Source: Polynucleobacter sp. AP-Ainpum-60-G11 (lineage in GTDB: Bacteria > Pseudomonadota > Gammaproteobacteria > Burkholderiales > Burkholderiaceae). Taken from it: a stretch of DNA of 64,000 bases. The stretch is from contig NZ_CP061318.1 in assembly GCF_018688375.1 (NCBI RefSeq), positions 372,001 to 436,000 of the forward strand, given 5' to 3'. Shown here in pieces: positions 52,622-61,476 of this stretch. Numbering within the stretch: position 1 is the first letter of the stretch; each line of letters opens with the position of its first letter. The notes beneath the pieces were generated by a model. It had not been told where the DNA came from, did no database searches, and saw only the letters and a list, made by a program, of their open reading frames with translations. The translations under genes were made by a program, and so were the position numbers.

Positions 52622-55600
52622 GTGGCGATATCTTCAACCAGTTCAGCAACGAATGCATCGATCGATGTAGCGAGCATTGTCTCGCAGTTGATGACATCTG
52701 AAAATAAGCCGCTAGACAAAATTGACGCCAAAATCGCCAGTCAAAAAGTGGTGATTAGTGATCTGGGAATCATTAAGAGCAAGGTTGCGGCGCTAGAGGA
52801 TGCCTTGACGGTATTTGAGGATGTAAATACCTATGGAAATATGTCTGCAAGTTCAGACAATACCGCGATCGTTACAGCCACCGCTGGTACAGGTGCAACA
52901 GCTGGGACTTATGCAGTAACTGTTACGCAGGTGGCTCAAAAAAGTACATATAACATTACTGGCTTGGCTAGCGCTACTGATGCAGTCAATTTCACCACCA
53001 GTTCTGGTTTTCAGATCACTGTAGGCACAACTGTGTACAGCAGTAATGGCAGTAAGACTGTTGCTGGCGTGACTACTGCAAATGCGATTGCGGTATTGGC
53101 GGCCAATCCAACGGCAACAACACTAAAAGATTGGATCAATAGCGTTAGTGGCTCGACCAATGTCACTGCATCTCTATCTCAAATGACTGCTGGCCATTGG
53201 AGTCTTGTGCTCAATGGTACCCAGGAGGGTCTGAGTAATGATTTTTCTATTTCTGGCTTGCAGACTGGGGCAAGTCTTAGGGGGTTTACTGCATCCACAG
53301 ATTTGGTTCTGCTAGATCAAGCCAATGGTTTTCAGTTAATCGCCGATGGCGTGACATACAAAACTAGTGGGGCTGGTAGTAATGTCACAGCGATAGCTGG
53401 TAGCGGAATGGCTGGTGCCGTCACCTTAGGTGATTTGGTCACATGGATTAATGCACGCTCTACTGCGAATACGCTTGGCCTTACAGCAGCAATCGTCACG
53501 GACGCAACTGGCGCAAGTTTAGAAATTACACAATCAGGTAACGGTGCAAAGACCTTGAGTATTGCTGGCGTTACTGCAAGCTCAACTTATCCAGCCGTAG
53601 TTTCCAGAACTCAAGGCATTAGCGATGAGACTGCAACGTTTACATTCCCTGCCATGAAGGCTGGCGATTCTGTGACGATTGCTGGTTTGACTATGACTGC
53701 CAAGATGGATTTAACAGCTGCTCAGTCTGCCGCCTCATTTAATGCTCTGCAATCAGGGGCGACGGCGCCATTGCAGACCAGCATATTAAATGGCAAGACT
53801 TCAGACCCAATAAGCGGCGGATCTACAGTAAGTTTGAGTAATGTGTCATTGCCTACAGACTCAGGCGTATACCGTTTAACTAGCATAGGCGCGGTACTGA
53901 CGATGACAAAATATGTCAGCGGAAGCGCTGTTGCGTCTTCTTCAATTGAGCTGGTGACATCAGGCTCTAGTGATGCAACTGCAACGCCTCCAAAAGTACT
54001 CTTTGCTGGTGCACTCAATGGTGTGACGACATTAAGCTTTGGTTCTCTTGGCTCATTTAACGTCAATACCTCATTGGCTGCAACCAATGTTGAAACCGCA
54101 TCAGAAATTGCGGCAAAGATTGTGAATGCCAGTGCTGCAGATCCAGTGGCTATTGCCAACGCTTGGATCTCCGTGCCAGGTGCAGATTGGGCGGATACCG
54201 CAAGAACCAACTTAAGTTTGGGCGCGGGTGATTTAATGAAAGCGGTCATTACCACTACGGGCAGTACTAAGCTACGCATAGGTGCCGCCACAACGGCCGC
54301 GCTTACTGAAGTCTATGGCTATGCTAATAAAGCCGCTATGGATGACGGCTTGGTGACGGAGCTTGCCTTTATTGGAACGGCAGCTCAGCTCAATGCCGCA
54401 TTAGCAACATTGGAGGCAAACAGTCCGGATGGTTTGGGGAAGGTCTCCATCAATATCGTGCCATCAGACATTATTTCTAGATCAGATTCTGTTACCGGTG
54501 ATGCCTCTTACTACAAGGTAGTTTCTGGATCGATTGGGATTGCAGCTGCTAGAGCGGCAGCGTCAGCTAGTACGTTTATGGGTTTGACAGGATTTTTAAC
54601 AAACATTACCAGTCAAGAAGAGAATGACTTTATCCGCGGAAAAGTCAACACCACCTCATGGATTGGTGCAAATGATTCTGCCAATGAGGGCAAATGGGTT
54701 TGGGGTGATGGACCGGAAGCGGGTATTGAATTTTATACAGCTACAAATCCAACCGATAAGCGTGCAACAACGACAGTTACTGCAGGTACTGTTAGCTCAA
54801 AAGAAGTGCGAACTTGGAATTTAGAAAGTACCAACTCGAGTGCAATGAATATTGCTGCTGGGGCAACCATTAGCTTCCTATTAGTAAACCCAGCTGATAG
54901 CAACACAGATACAGTTACGTACACCAATTTATCTGGAGCAGCACAAAGCATCGCAACTGTATTAACAAATCTGAAAACATATTTTGATTCGGGAGCTGCT
55001 ATCGATGTAACCGATGCGGCTTATTCAATTGATGGCACCAAGACTTCAGGAGCGGCTGGTACTTTAGGGCTCTTTTCAGATTTTGACTTTACCTATAGCG
55101 TTGCCGGTAATTCCCAAAGTGCAAGCTTGAGCTTTACTGGAAAAGTAAATGGCGAAGTTACCGATGGAGCCTTATCTAATTTACAAATCCGTGGGATAAA
55201 TCTGTATAGCAATTGGGCAAATGGTGAGCCTAACAACTCTGGTAACGAGGATTATGCAAACTTTTCGCAGCCTCAGGGTTTTCAATGGAATGACTTAAAT
55301 GCCAATCCTATTGGCGCTTACGTTGTTGAGTACAACACCAGTGCCGGCTCGGCGGTACTGGGTAATCTCAAGCGAGAAATTAGTTTGCCAATACCTGGCG
55401 TGATTGAGGTGGGTAATCCTGCTTCAGTTGCGGTGGGCAATGCACTTGGATACGCAAACTTTTCTGGCGCTCTTACTGGGTTTAGTTCGGTGGTAAATGG
55501 TAGTCAGGTAATACTGACATCCAGTACAGCGGGATCTGACGTTGCCAATATCAGCTCTTCCTTTGTGAATCGTGCTGCATCTAGTAGTAGCGTTCTCGCA

Positions 55601-57082
55601 ATCGACTCTTCAACAGCGGGTACTGCAGGCACTAAAGAAATTTGGACATTTAATTTCAGTGCATTGAAAGCGGGTGATGCTGTAACCCTTACCGAAGCTA
55701 GTGCTGGTGGATCTATTACCTATACAGCAAACGTAGATTTAACTGCAGAAAAAGTAGCCCAAGCATTTGCAAGCATTGCAGCCGGCGCGACTAAAAGCTC
55801 AAATCTTAGCGGTACGTTTAGCGGAACAAATATTGCTAGCTATGCATCAGGCTTGGCGAATGGTAGCAAGGTGACATTTACCGCCTCCGTTAATGGAGAC
55901 GCAGCCAATCTATCAGGCGCAATTGTTGGTCGCACTGTTTCAACTACAGCATTTGGCGCTCCCGCTATCTCTAATGGAGGCGCCGCCGCTCAAGAAAGTG
56001 TGCAATTTAAATTTGCACCAGCTGGCATTAAGTCAGGCGATTCCATCACTATCGGTGGGCTTACTTTTACAGCAGGAAGGGCGCTGACTACTGCTGAGTT
56101 ATCCGGTGCATTTGCGAGCCTTGCTAACAATGCAACAACGGGCGCGGGGTCTAGCTATGGTAGTTATTCCGGATCACTTTCAGGTTATTCCTCCGGGGCA
56201 GTTATTGGTGGTGATCAGGTTTTATTTACCTCTACTGCAGCGTCTGGAACAAACGTAACCGATCTAACAGCAAGCTCAGTTATCAGAACAATTTCTGGCA
56301 CAGGCCTCACCGTTAATCAATATACAACTGCACGCAATGCTCAACTGAGTATCGGTGGCATTGCTTATGAGCGTTCAAGTAACTCTATTAGTGATATTTA
56401 TTCAGGGGTTACTTTTAATTTAATGGGCACTGCTGGCACGACCAACGTGAAGGTAATTTTAGGTGCTGATAACACTGAAAAAAGTATTACAGATTTAAAA
56501 GATGCGTACAACGATCTCATTAAGAGCTACAGTGCAATGACGGCTAATAGTACTAACTCTAGTACCCCCGGTACATTTGCTAGCAACCCAACAATGCTTT
56601 CTTTTATTGAAGCTATTAAGAATCGTTTTGCTACTGGACTCACTTACAACATCGGGACAAATAATGATGATGGCGATCCATACACATTGAGTCTTGCTAG
56701 TCTTGGCTTAGATTATCAACTTGATGGAACTCTAAAATACAACGCAGTTTCTTATCTGATGTCCCAGTCAGCAGGTCTTCGTGAAAAATTCCTTAAAGGT
56801 GTCAAAATTGGCTATACCAGTGCCACGGATAACCTCATGAGCTTTGTTAAAGCTCAATCAAGCACTATTGGGGCGCTTGCTCAGGAAATTCAGGTTGAAT
56901 CTGACAATATCGATAGCCTGACTAAAGAGAAGGAAGATATTCAGAATCGCCTCAGTAAAGTTCAAGAAAATTACATTGCCCGCTACTCTGGCCTCAATAC
57001 TTTGCTATTTCAACTCAATTCCACCAGTACCAGCCTTGGAAGCGCCTTGGATAGTCTGACCAATATGAATTCGAATAATTAA
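52622..57082 (+). CDS. fliD: FliD, flagellar filament cap, giant form with inserted C-type-lectin-like domain
   Basis: The N-terminus (SIDVASIVSQLMTSENKPLDKIDAKI, residues about 14-40) and the C-terminal coiled coil (LAQEIQVESDNIDSLTKEKE near 1420) are typical FliD. The total of 1486 residues is two to three times normal. Between them lies an Ala/Ser/Thr-rich insert. Residues about 628-904 match a C-type-lectin-like domain: WIGANDSANEGKWVWGDGPEAG (680-701), NWANGEPNNSGNEDYA (864-879), WNDLN (889-893) and YVVEY (900-904); about 155 residues are inserted inside it. It also has repeats with A/xKAGDxVTI and SGxxSG modules. GTG start follows AAAGG. Confidence 0.88.
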   Translation: MAISSTSSATNASIDVASIVSQLMTSENKPLDKIDAKIASQKVVISDLGIIKSKVAALEDALTVFEDVNTYGNMSASSDNTAIVTATAGTGATAGTYAVTVTQVAQKSTYNITGLASATDAVNFTTSSGFQITVGTTVYSSNGSKTVAGVTTANAIAVLAANPTATTLKDWINSVSGSTNVTASLSQMTAGHWSLVLNGTQEGLSNDFSISGLQTGASLRGFTASTDLVLLDQANGFQLIADGVTYKTSGAGSNVTAIAGSGMAGAVTLGDLVTWINARSTANTLGLTAAIVTDATGASLEITQSGNGAKTLSIAGVTASSTYPAVVSRTQGISDETATFTFPAMKAGDSVTIAGLTMTAKMDLTAAQSAASFNALQSGATAPLQTSILNGKTSDPISGGSTVSLSNVSLPTDSGVYRLTSIGAVLTMTKYVSGSAVASSSIELVTSGSSDATATPPKVLFAGALNGVTTLSFGSLGSFNVNTSLAATNVETASEIAAKIVNASAADPVAIANAWISVPGADWADTARTNLSLGAGDLMKAVITTTGSTKLRIGAATTAALTEVYGYANKAAMDDGLVTELAFIGTAAQLNAALATLEANSPDGLGKVSINIVPSDIISRSDSVTGDASYYKVVSGSIGIAAARAAASASTFMGLTGFLTNITSQEENDFIRGKVNTTSWIGANDSANEGKWVWGDGPEAGIEFYTATNPTDKRATTTVTAGTVSSKEVRTWNLESTNSSAMNIAAGATISFLLVNPADSNTDTVTYTNLSGAAQSIATVLTNLKTYFDSGAAIDVTDAAYSIDGTKTSGAAGTLGLFSDFDFTYSVAGNSQSASLSFTGKVNGEVTDGALSNLQIRGINLYSNWANGEPNNSGNEDYANFSQPQGFQWNDLNANPIGAYVVEYNTSAGSAVLGNLKREISLPIPGVIEVGNPASVAVGNALGYANFSGALTGFSSVVNGSQVILTSSTAGSDVANISSSFVNRAASSSSVLAIDSSTAGTAGTKEIWTFNFSALKAGDAVTLTEASAGGSITYTANVDLTAEKVAQAFASIAAGATKSSNLSGTFSGTNIASYASGLANGSKVTFTASVNGDAANLSGAIVGRTVSTTAFGAPAISNGGAAAQESVQFKFAPAGIKSGDSITIGGLTFTAGRALTTAELSGAFASLANNATTGAGSSYGSYSGSLSGYSSGAVIGGDQVLFTSTAASGTNVTDLTASSVIRTISGTGLTVNQYTTARNAQLSIGGIAYERSSNSISDIYSGVTFNLMGTAGTTNVKVILGADNTEKSITDLKDAYNDLIKSYSAMTANSTNSSTPGTFASNPTMLSFIEAIKNRFATGLTYNIGTNNDDGDPYTLSLASLGLDYQLDGTLKYNAVSYLMSQSAGLREKFLKGVKIGYTSATDNLMSFVKAQSSTIGALAQEIQVESDNIDSLTKEKEDIQNRLSKVQENYIARYSGLNTLLFQLNSTSTSLGSALDSLTNMNSNN

Positions 57083-57229
57083 CCCTCACTAAGATCATTG
57101 GCTGGCCTAGCTCCCAACTTCTAAATCTATCGACTTCAGACTAAATCGGATGATCTTAGTAATTGGAGCTATATAAGCCATTGATTTTTATAGAAATTTT
57201 AAATATATAAAAATTTTTAACAAAAAAGC

Positions 57230-57257
57230 TAAACACTTTCTGTCTTATTGCCGTAGG
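57230..57257 (+). promoter_or_regulatory. Possible sigma-28 promoter after fliD
   Basis: TAAA at 57230-57233 and GCCG at 57250-57253 are 16 bases apart, close to the TAAA-N15-GCCG core of sigma-28 promoters. It would drive the following hypothetical gene and flaG. The rest of the 274-base gap (57083-57356) shows no gene. Confidence 0.4.
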
Positions 57258-57356
57258 TAACGATAAGGATGACCTTTTTTGGGGCTTAGCAGTAAACCTC
57301 AAATTTTTTGGTCTCGTATCGCTGCTTTATGTGCTTATTGGATAAGAGAGAGTTTT

Positions 57357-57914
57357 ATGACTATTTCAGCTATTGCAAATTCAGGCCCTCAGCCACCTTC
57401 ATTGGCTAGCCTGTTGCAAATTAATCGGATTAATCCGATTACTGGCAAAGACCCTGATGAGTCTAATAGTGTCTCAGGCTCAGCCGTGCCTAAGGCTAGC
57501 TCAAAACCCTCGGTTATTCCAAAGCTTGTACAAGATGTTTTGAAAACTCTGAGTCAAATGGGCGCAAATCCTCTGGGTAATAAGGCTGAGAATTCGGGTG
57601 CTCAAGCACAAGAAACTAAAAAAACTGCTGTGGACTTTTTGACCTCAGTAATTTCTGCCGTTAAAAATCAGGCAAATAGCTCCGCAAAGGTGGCTAATCC
57701 GCTCGAGCAGTTAAATGCCGGGATTTCTCAAATGATTGGCGAAGTGGGTAATGGCTCATCTATAGATGTTGCTGTTATGCAAAGCGCTGATAAGTTGCTA
57801 AAGTCTGCCGGCGTGCCAAGTAATTCAAATACCTTGGGCGGCTTACTCGAGGGTTTGCAAAGATCATTGCTAGATGATTCTGGTGTTGGAAGTTTGATAA
57901 ACGTTACTGCATAA
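57357..57914 (+). CDS. Hypothetical protein between fliD and flaG
   Basis: About 185 residues from ATG 57357 (the open frame reaches 57279). It is Ser/Asn/Ala/Gln-rich, unstructured at the start (SGPQPPSLASLLQINRINPI), and helical later (QDVLKTLSQMGANPLG, LEGLQRSLLDDSGVGSL). No Cys is present, a bias seen in exported flagellar proteins. It could be an exported or accessory flagellar protein; the family is unknown. Confidence 0.6.
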   Translation: MTISAIANSGPQPPSLASLLQINRINPITGKDPDESNSVSGSAVPKASSKPSVIPKLVQDVLKTLSQMGANPLGNKAENSGAQAQETKKTAVDFLTSVISAVKNQANSSAKVANPLEQLNAGISQMIGEVGNGSSIDVAVMQSADKLLKSAGVPSNSNTLGGLLEGLQRSLLDDSGVGSLINVTA

Positions 57915-57936
57915 TTTAATAAGAAATAGACTTGAA

Positions 57937-58347
57937 ATGAGTAATATGATCAACAGTGCAAATGGAGCAGGAGCGCAATACGCAAATAGCGTATTGCCAG
58001 CCCCAACTCCGCCTGTTGCTTCAAGTGCTCCTAAGGTGAATATCCCAAGTGATGCTGAGGTTGTATCAAAAGTTATTAACACGCAAATTAGGCCATCTGG
58101 CGTTACAGAGATGGCTCAATCAACCCGGGCTGTAATTGAAAAAGCCGCCCAAGAGCTGGAGAGTTTTGTTCACTCCATGGGAAGAAGCATCAATATCTCC
58201 GTTGACGGAAATACTGGCTATCACGTTGTAACGGTAACCAATCCAGACACCGGAGAGGTGATCCGTCAAATGCCTTCTCCTGAGCTGCTCAAGATTGCTC
58301 AGAGCTTACCTAAGTTTGATGGTTTATTTTTAAATCGTAAGGCTTAG
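57937..58347 (+). CDS. flaG: FlaG family protein
   Basis: A 136-residue protein with a disordered start and the conserved FlaG core NISVDGNTGYHVVTVTNPDTGEVIRQMPSPELL. FlaG proteins influence filament length. It follows the hypothetical gene by 22 bases, likely on the same transcript. It is the last flagellar gene here. Confidence 0.88.
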   Translation: MSNMINSANGAGAQYANSVLPAPTPPVASSAPKVNIPSDAEVVSKVINTQIRPSGVTEMAQSTRAVIEKAAQELESFVHSMGRSINISVDGNTGYHVVTVTNPDTGEVIRQMPSPELLKIAQSLPKFDGLFLNRKA

Positions 58348-58382
58348 TTTTGGTCTTAAGCAGTGATCAATTTACCCAATAA

Positions 58383-59072
58383 CTAAGCTATCGCCAACCT
58401 TACGCACTGCTGGAGCGCCCGATGCCTTAGCATTCTTCTAGGCATCTTTTTCCAGGTCTCGTTTTCACCTTTTACTTCAGTTAAGTACTCCCTAACGGTG
58501 GTCGGCACTTCGCGATCTTTTCGATAGATCGAGCATTCAAGCCACTCTGGTAAACCATCTATTAAGGTATCTGCTTGAGTAAAGTGCAAGCCATTAAATT
58601 GGGGATGTTGATTGAGTAACTTAGCGCATCCTTCAATCGTAATCAATACTTGCCATTGCCCATCTTCATATTGAGTACAGCCAATTTCTTCAGATAGGGG
58701 ATCTAAGTGTAGGTTTTGCATCATCCGCAGTAATGTCAAAATCACCTTAGCTGGCACTTCGATTTGCAGGTCTACCCAAGCTTGAAGTTCTGCTTCATCA
58801 ATGCCCAGTCCACTAGCTGCTCTAGCGAGTTCTTTTGCAATCAGCTGATTAAAGAGTTCTATTGATTGAGCGATATTCGTTTGACCATTCGATTGACTAA
58901 TGGATCCTGCACCAAAAGTTACCACCTTTGGAGTGTTGGTTGAGCCGGTCGCCTCTATCACCCCCTCAATAGGATCTTCTGCAATATGTTCTATACCCTG
59001 CTTTTGCAAGATGCTCTTTAAAGCTTGGGAGCGCTTATTGGGTTTATTGGATCTCTCCAAAATACTTTTCAT
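58383..59072 (-). CDS. recT: RecT-family single-strand annealing recombinase
   Basis: From ATG 59072, which has an AAGGAG ribosome site 6 bases upstream, the product is about 229 residues. RecT-type core motifs are visible: LLRMMQNLHLDPLSEEIGC, QVLITIEGCAKLLNQHPQF and GENETWKKMPRRMLRHRALQ. RecT proteins coat single-stranded DNA and anneal it, with a partner exonuclease. It follows that exonuclease gene by 19 bases. A frame extension to 59099 exists without a good site. Confidence 0.9.
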   Translation of the reverse strand: MKSILERSNKPNKRSQALKSILQKQGIEHIAEDPIEGVIEATGSTNTPKVVTFGAGSISQSNGQTNIAQSIELFNQLIAKELARAASGLGIDEAELQAWVDLQIEVPAKVILTLLRMMQNLHLDPLSEEIGCTQYEDGQWQVLITIEGCAKLLNQHPQFNGLHFTQADTLIDGLPEWLECSIYRKDREVPTTVREYLTEVKGENETWKKMPRRMLRHRALQQCVRLAIA

Positions 59073-59091
59073 AATGGGTCTCCTTAATTGG

Positions 59092-60024
59092 CTAAGCAAT
59101 CTGTTTAATAACTAAACGCCTGCTGTTCTGTACCGGCATCTTGTAGTTATTCGCAATCTCGGGATGCTCTAGCTCTAACCGTTTGCTATCTAATCTAAAT
59201 GAGGGCTTAGGGGCTTTCCAGGTTGCCAGCACCTTTCCTTGATAGGTAAGAGATTCAGCTTCTCCCATTTGATTCATGATGTTTTGCTTAATAGTGGAGA
59301 TCTCTTCTTCGCGCACATCGATCTCGCTGTTGAGCATTTGTAGTCGCTTCGTTAATTCAAGAGTCTGCGCTATAGCCTCTATCGACTTAGTAGGATCTCC
59401 TTTGCTAAAGAGGGCCTGGCAATCTGCTTCGCTTTGCGCTGGCGGTGGTAGATCTTTTAAAACATAGTCATTCCAAAAGAGATTAGCCTTTTGCAATATG
59501 GTGTTCTCTAACTCGAGGTCTCTCGCAATCTCATAGATCCTAAAGTCGCTATTGCCAAAGAGCACGGCCAGATCAACCTTGTTGATGTTGGTTATGGCCA
59601 TATACCAAATGCACTGGCATAGATAAGCCAAGGGCACTTCATCTGAGCCGACTTCTCCCCAGTCACCAGAGCTAACGGGATTAGCTGTTTTACATTCCAA
59701 AATCCGAGTAGGGGATTTGGAGCCTTCTTCCAATACAAAGCGATCCATATGTGCGCTCATAAAGGAGTGCTGCCGGTGGATGTAGATCGACTCATCGTGG
59801 ATGAGTTCAAAGCCAGTAGCTCGGGCATATTCGCTAGCAACAAACTCTTCTGCAAAGGACCCAAAGCGCAGGGGTAGGGAGTCTAGCTTCTTGTTTTCTT
59901 TGCCGGTCTTTTCCATCCAGACCTCTAATGGAGATCTATAGCGTGACAGACCCAAAATAGCTCCAATGTCACTGCCACCTATGTATTTACTGCGATCTAC
60001 GCTAAAATCTTGATTAATAAGCAT
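59092..60024 (-). CDS. YqaJ/RecE-like viral recombinase exonuclease
   Basis: The 310-residue protein starts YIGGSDIGAILGLSRYRSPL and contains the PD-(D/E)xK nuclease residues in SAHMDRFV and ILECKTAN with a following Gln (YLCQCIWYMA), as in the YqaJ family. It resects double-stranded ends for RecT. ATG 60024 has a GGAGA ribosome site. The RecE/RecT-like pair is phage-type recombination equipment. Confidence 0.9.
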   Translation of the reverse strand: MLINQDFSVDRSKYIGGSDIGAILGLSRYRSPLEVWMEKTGKENKKLDSLPLRFGSFAEEFVASEYARATGFELIHDESIYIHRQHSFMSAHMDRFVLEEGSKSPTRILECKTANPVSSGDWGEVGSDEVPLAYLCQCIWYMAITNINKVDLAVLFGNSDFRIYEIARDLELENTILQKANLFWNDYVLKDLPPPAQSEADCQALFSKGDPTKSIEAIAQTLELTKRLQMLNSEIDVREEEISTIKQNIMNQMGEAESLTYQGKVLATWKAPKPSFRLDSKRLELEHPEIANNYKMPVQNSRRLVIKQIA

Positions 60025-60036
60025 TTTTTATCTCCA

Positions 60037-60073
60037 ATTAAATATATAAGATTACGTTACTGATATATTTAAT
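60037..60073. promoter_or_regulatory. Inverted repeat operator candidate between the exonuclease and HTH gene
   Basis: ATTAAATATAT (60037-60047) and ATATATTTAAT (60063-60073) are perfect 11-bp inverted repeats with a 15-base spacer. They sit in the 65-base divergent gap between the exonuclease gene and the helix-turn-helix gene, a natural place for the repressor to bind. Confidence 0.6.
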
Positions 60074-60089
60074 ATCATTATAGGATAAA

Positions 60090-60329
60090 TTGAGATTGAT
60101 TACAAGTGGTCAAATTAAGGCGGCTCGCGCATTATTGGGCTTGACTGTTGCTGAGCTGGCTAAAACAGCTGGTATTGGCTTCACCACTATGGTTCGCTTG
60201 GAATCCTCTGATGGCATTCCTGCGGGGAATGTAAAAACTCTCACCTCGGTAAAGACGGCTATTGAAAAAGCTGGGGTTGAATTCATTGGCACGCCCGACA
60301 GTGGGGCAGGGGTCAGGTGGAAAACATAG
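60090..60329 (+). CDS. Small XRE-type helix-turn-helix regulator
   Basis: A 79-residue protein: ITSGQIKAARALLGLTVAEL is the HTH start, then AKTAGIGFTTMVRLESSDGI, and a C-terminal AIEKAGVEFIG common to such regulators. It is divergent from the recombinase genes and likely represses them through the inverted repeat between. TTG start with AGGATAAA upstream. Confidence 0.85.
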   Translation: MRLITSGQIKAARALLGLTVAELAKTAGIGFTTMVRLESSDGIPAGNVKTLTSVKTAIEKAGVEFIGTPDSGAGVRWKT

Positions 60330-60394
60330 TTTTTGCGAAACGAACTCGATTTCTATTAATGAATTTAATGAGTTAATTTTTTAAGGGGGGTGAC

Positions 60395-61423
60395 ATGACG
60401 CAAGGCAAACGATCTGGCGGACCTAAAACCATAGAAGGTAAGTCTCGCTCCTCTAAAAATGCCACATCTCATGGCCTTACTTCCATGGTGCCCAGTAATT
60501 CAAACGAAAAGGCTTTGGTTGATTCCTATTCAAAGGAGCTTATTGAGTATTACAAGCCAGAGTCACCTTTGGAGCGATTGCAAATCCAGCGAATTGCAAC
60601 CTGCAGAGCTAAATTAGCCTATTTATATGACCTTGAGCAGGTCAAACTTTCTTTGGCTGCAAAAGAACTTGAATCCCAGCCGGAAAAAATTCTAGAAAAG
60701 ATTCCTGGCGCCACCGGTATGGCAATGGGAATGGCGAAAGAGTTCATCACGAGTGGAGAGATTCATTTGCCGCTCCGCCTCGACCTGCCATTGCTAGAAG
60801 CCATTTGCAAGGAAATCAATCAAATGCATGGTGCCATAGAGAATAAGCACCAATTTGCAAGGGCCTTGCCGCGCCTCACTAAATACCTCAATAGCTACCC
60901 AGTAGTCGGCTTAAATAACAGTAGCGACTGGATGGAAAAGTTAGCAGCAATCGGCAAAGATATCAAGATGACAGATGAAATGGGTGAAAGGCATCTAGGT
61001 AGATTAGACGAGATTCTAAGAGGTTATCTGCGAAGTAAAGAATGCGAGTCGCTCCTAGAAAAAGAGGCAGGCAAGCCGGCAATGGATGAATTGGAAAGGT
61101 ACCAAGAGGAGCGACGCATTGCACGCGGGCAGAAGCCCAAAATAGTCGAGTCGCCAGCAAGGGTTGATCCAGATGCCATTGCAGATATAGATGTTATTAA
61201 AGAGTATCTAGGGGAATTTCTCAACCTTCATCAAAGCTATCAAGAAGCCACAGAGCTTGTAGATCAATATCAGGAGGTCAAAGCTTTAATGCTCCGGGCA
61301 ATTAGCCTCCCGGTGGTGGAATCCGATCTATTAATGCGCTATCAAACTACATTGGAGCGAAGATTGTCCTCAGCTATTGGGGAATTATTGGCTTTGCAGC
61401 GAAATTTAAAATTTAAAGAATGA
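60395..61423 (+). CDS. Phage/plasmid-type hypothetical protein
   Basis: A 342-residue protein beginning GKRSGGPKTIEGKSRSSKNA, a motif often seen in hypothetical proteins of mobile elements (the xGxxTxEGKxRSSxNAxxHGLTS form). The rest is helical and charged, with no membrane part. An AAGGGGGG ribosome site precedes ATG 60395. It is on the same strand as the HTH gene, in the phage-like island. Function is unknown. Confidence 0.75.
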   Translation: MTQGKRSGGPKTIEGKSRSSKNATSHGLTSMVPSNSNEKALVDSYSKELIEYYKPESPLERLQIQRIATCRAKLAYLYDLEQVKLSLAAKELESQPEKILEKIPGATGMAMGMAKEFITSGEIHLPLRLDLPLLEAICKEINQMHGAIENKHQFARALPRLTKYLNSYPVVGLNNSSDWMEKLAAIGKDIKMTDEMGERHLGRLDEILRGYLRSKECESLLEKEAGKPAMDELERYQEERRIARGQKPKIVESPARVDPDAIADIDVIKEYLGEFLNLHQSYQEATELVDQYQEVKALMLRAISLPVVESDLLMRYQTTLERRLSSAIGELLALQRNLKFKE

Positions 61424-61476
61424 TTCTGGACGGCAGGCAAGATTAGAATTGAATAGGTAGTTAACTTGGAAAATAT

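Noticed and set aside
53722..54291. Minus-strand 189-residue frame inside fliD
   Set aside because: An antisense frame produced by Ala/Thr/Ser codon bias in fliD.
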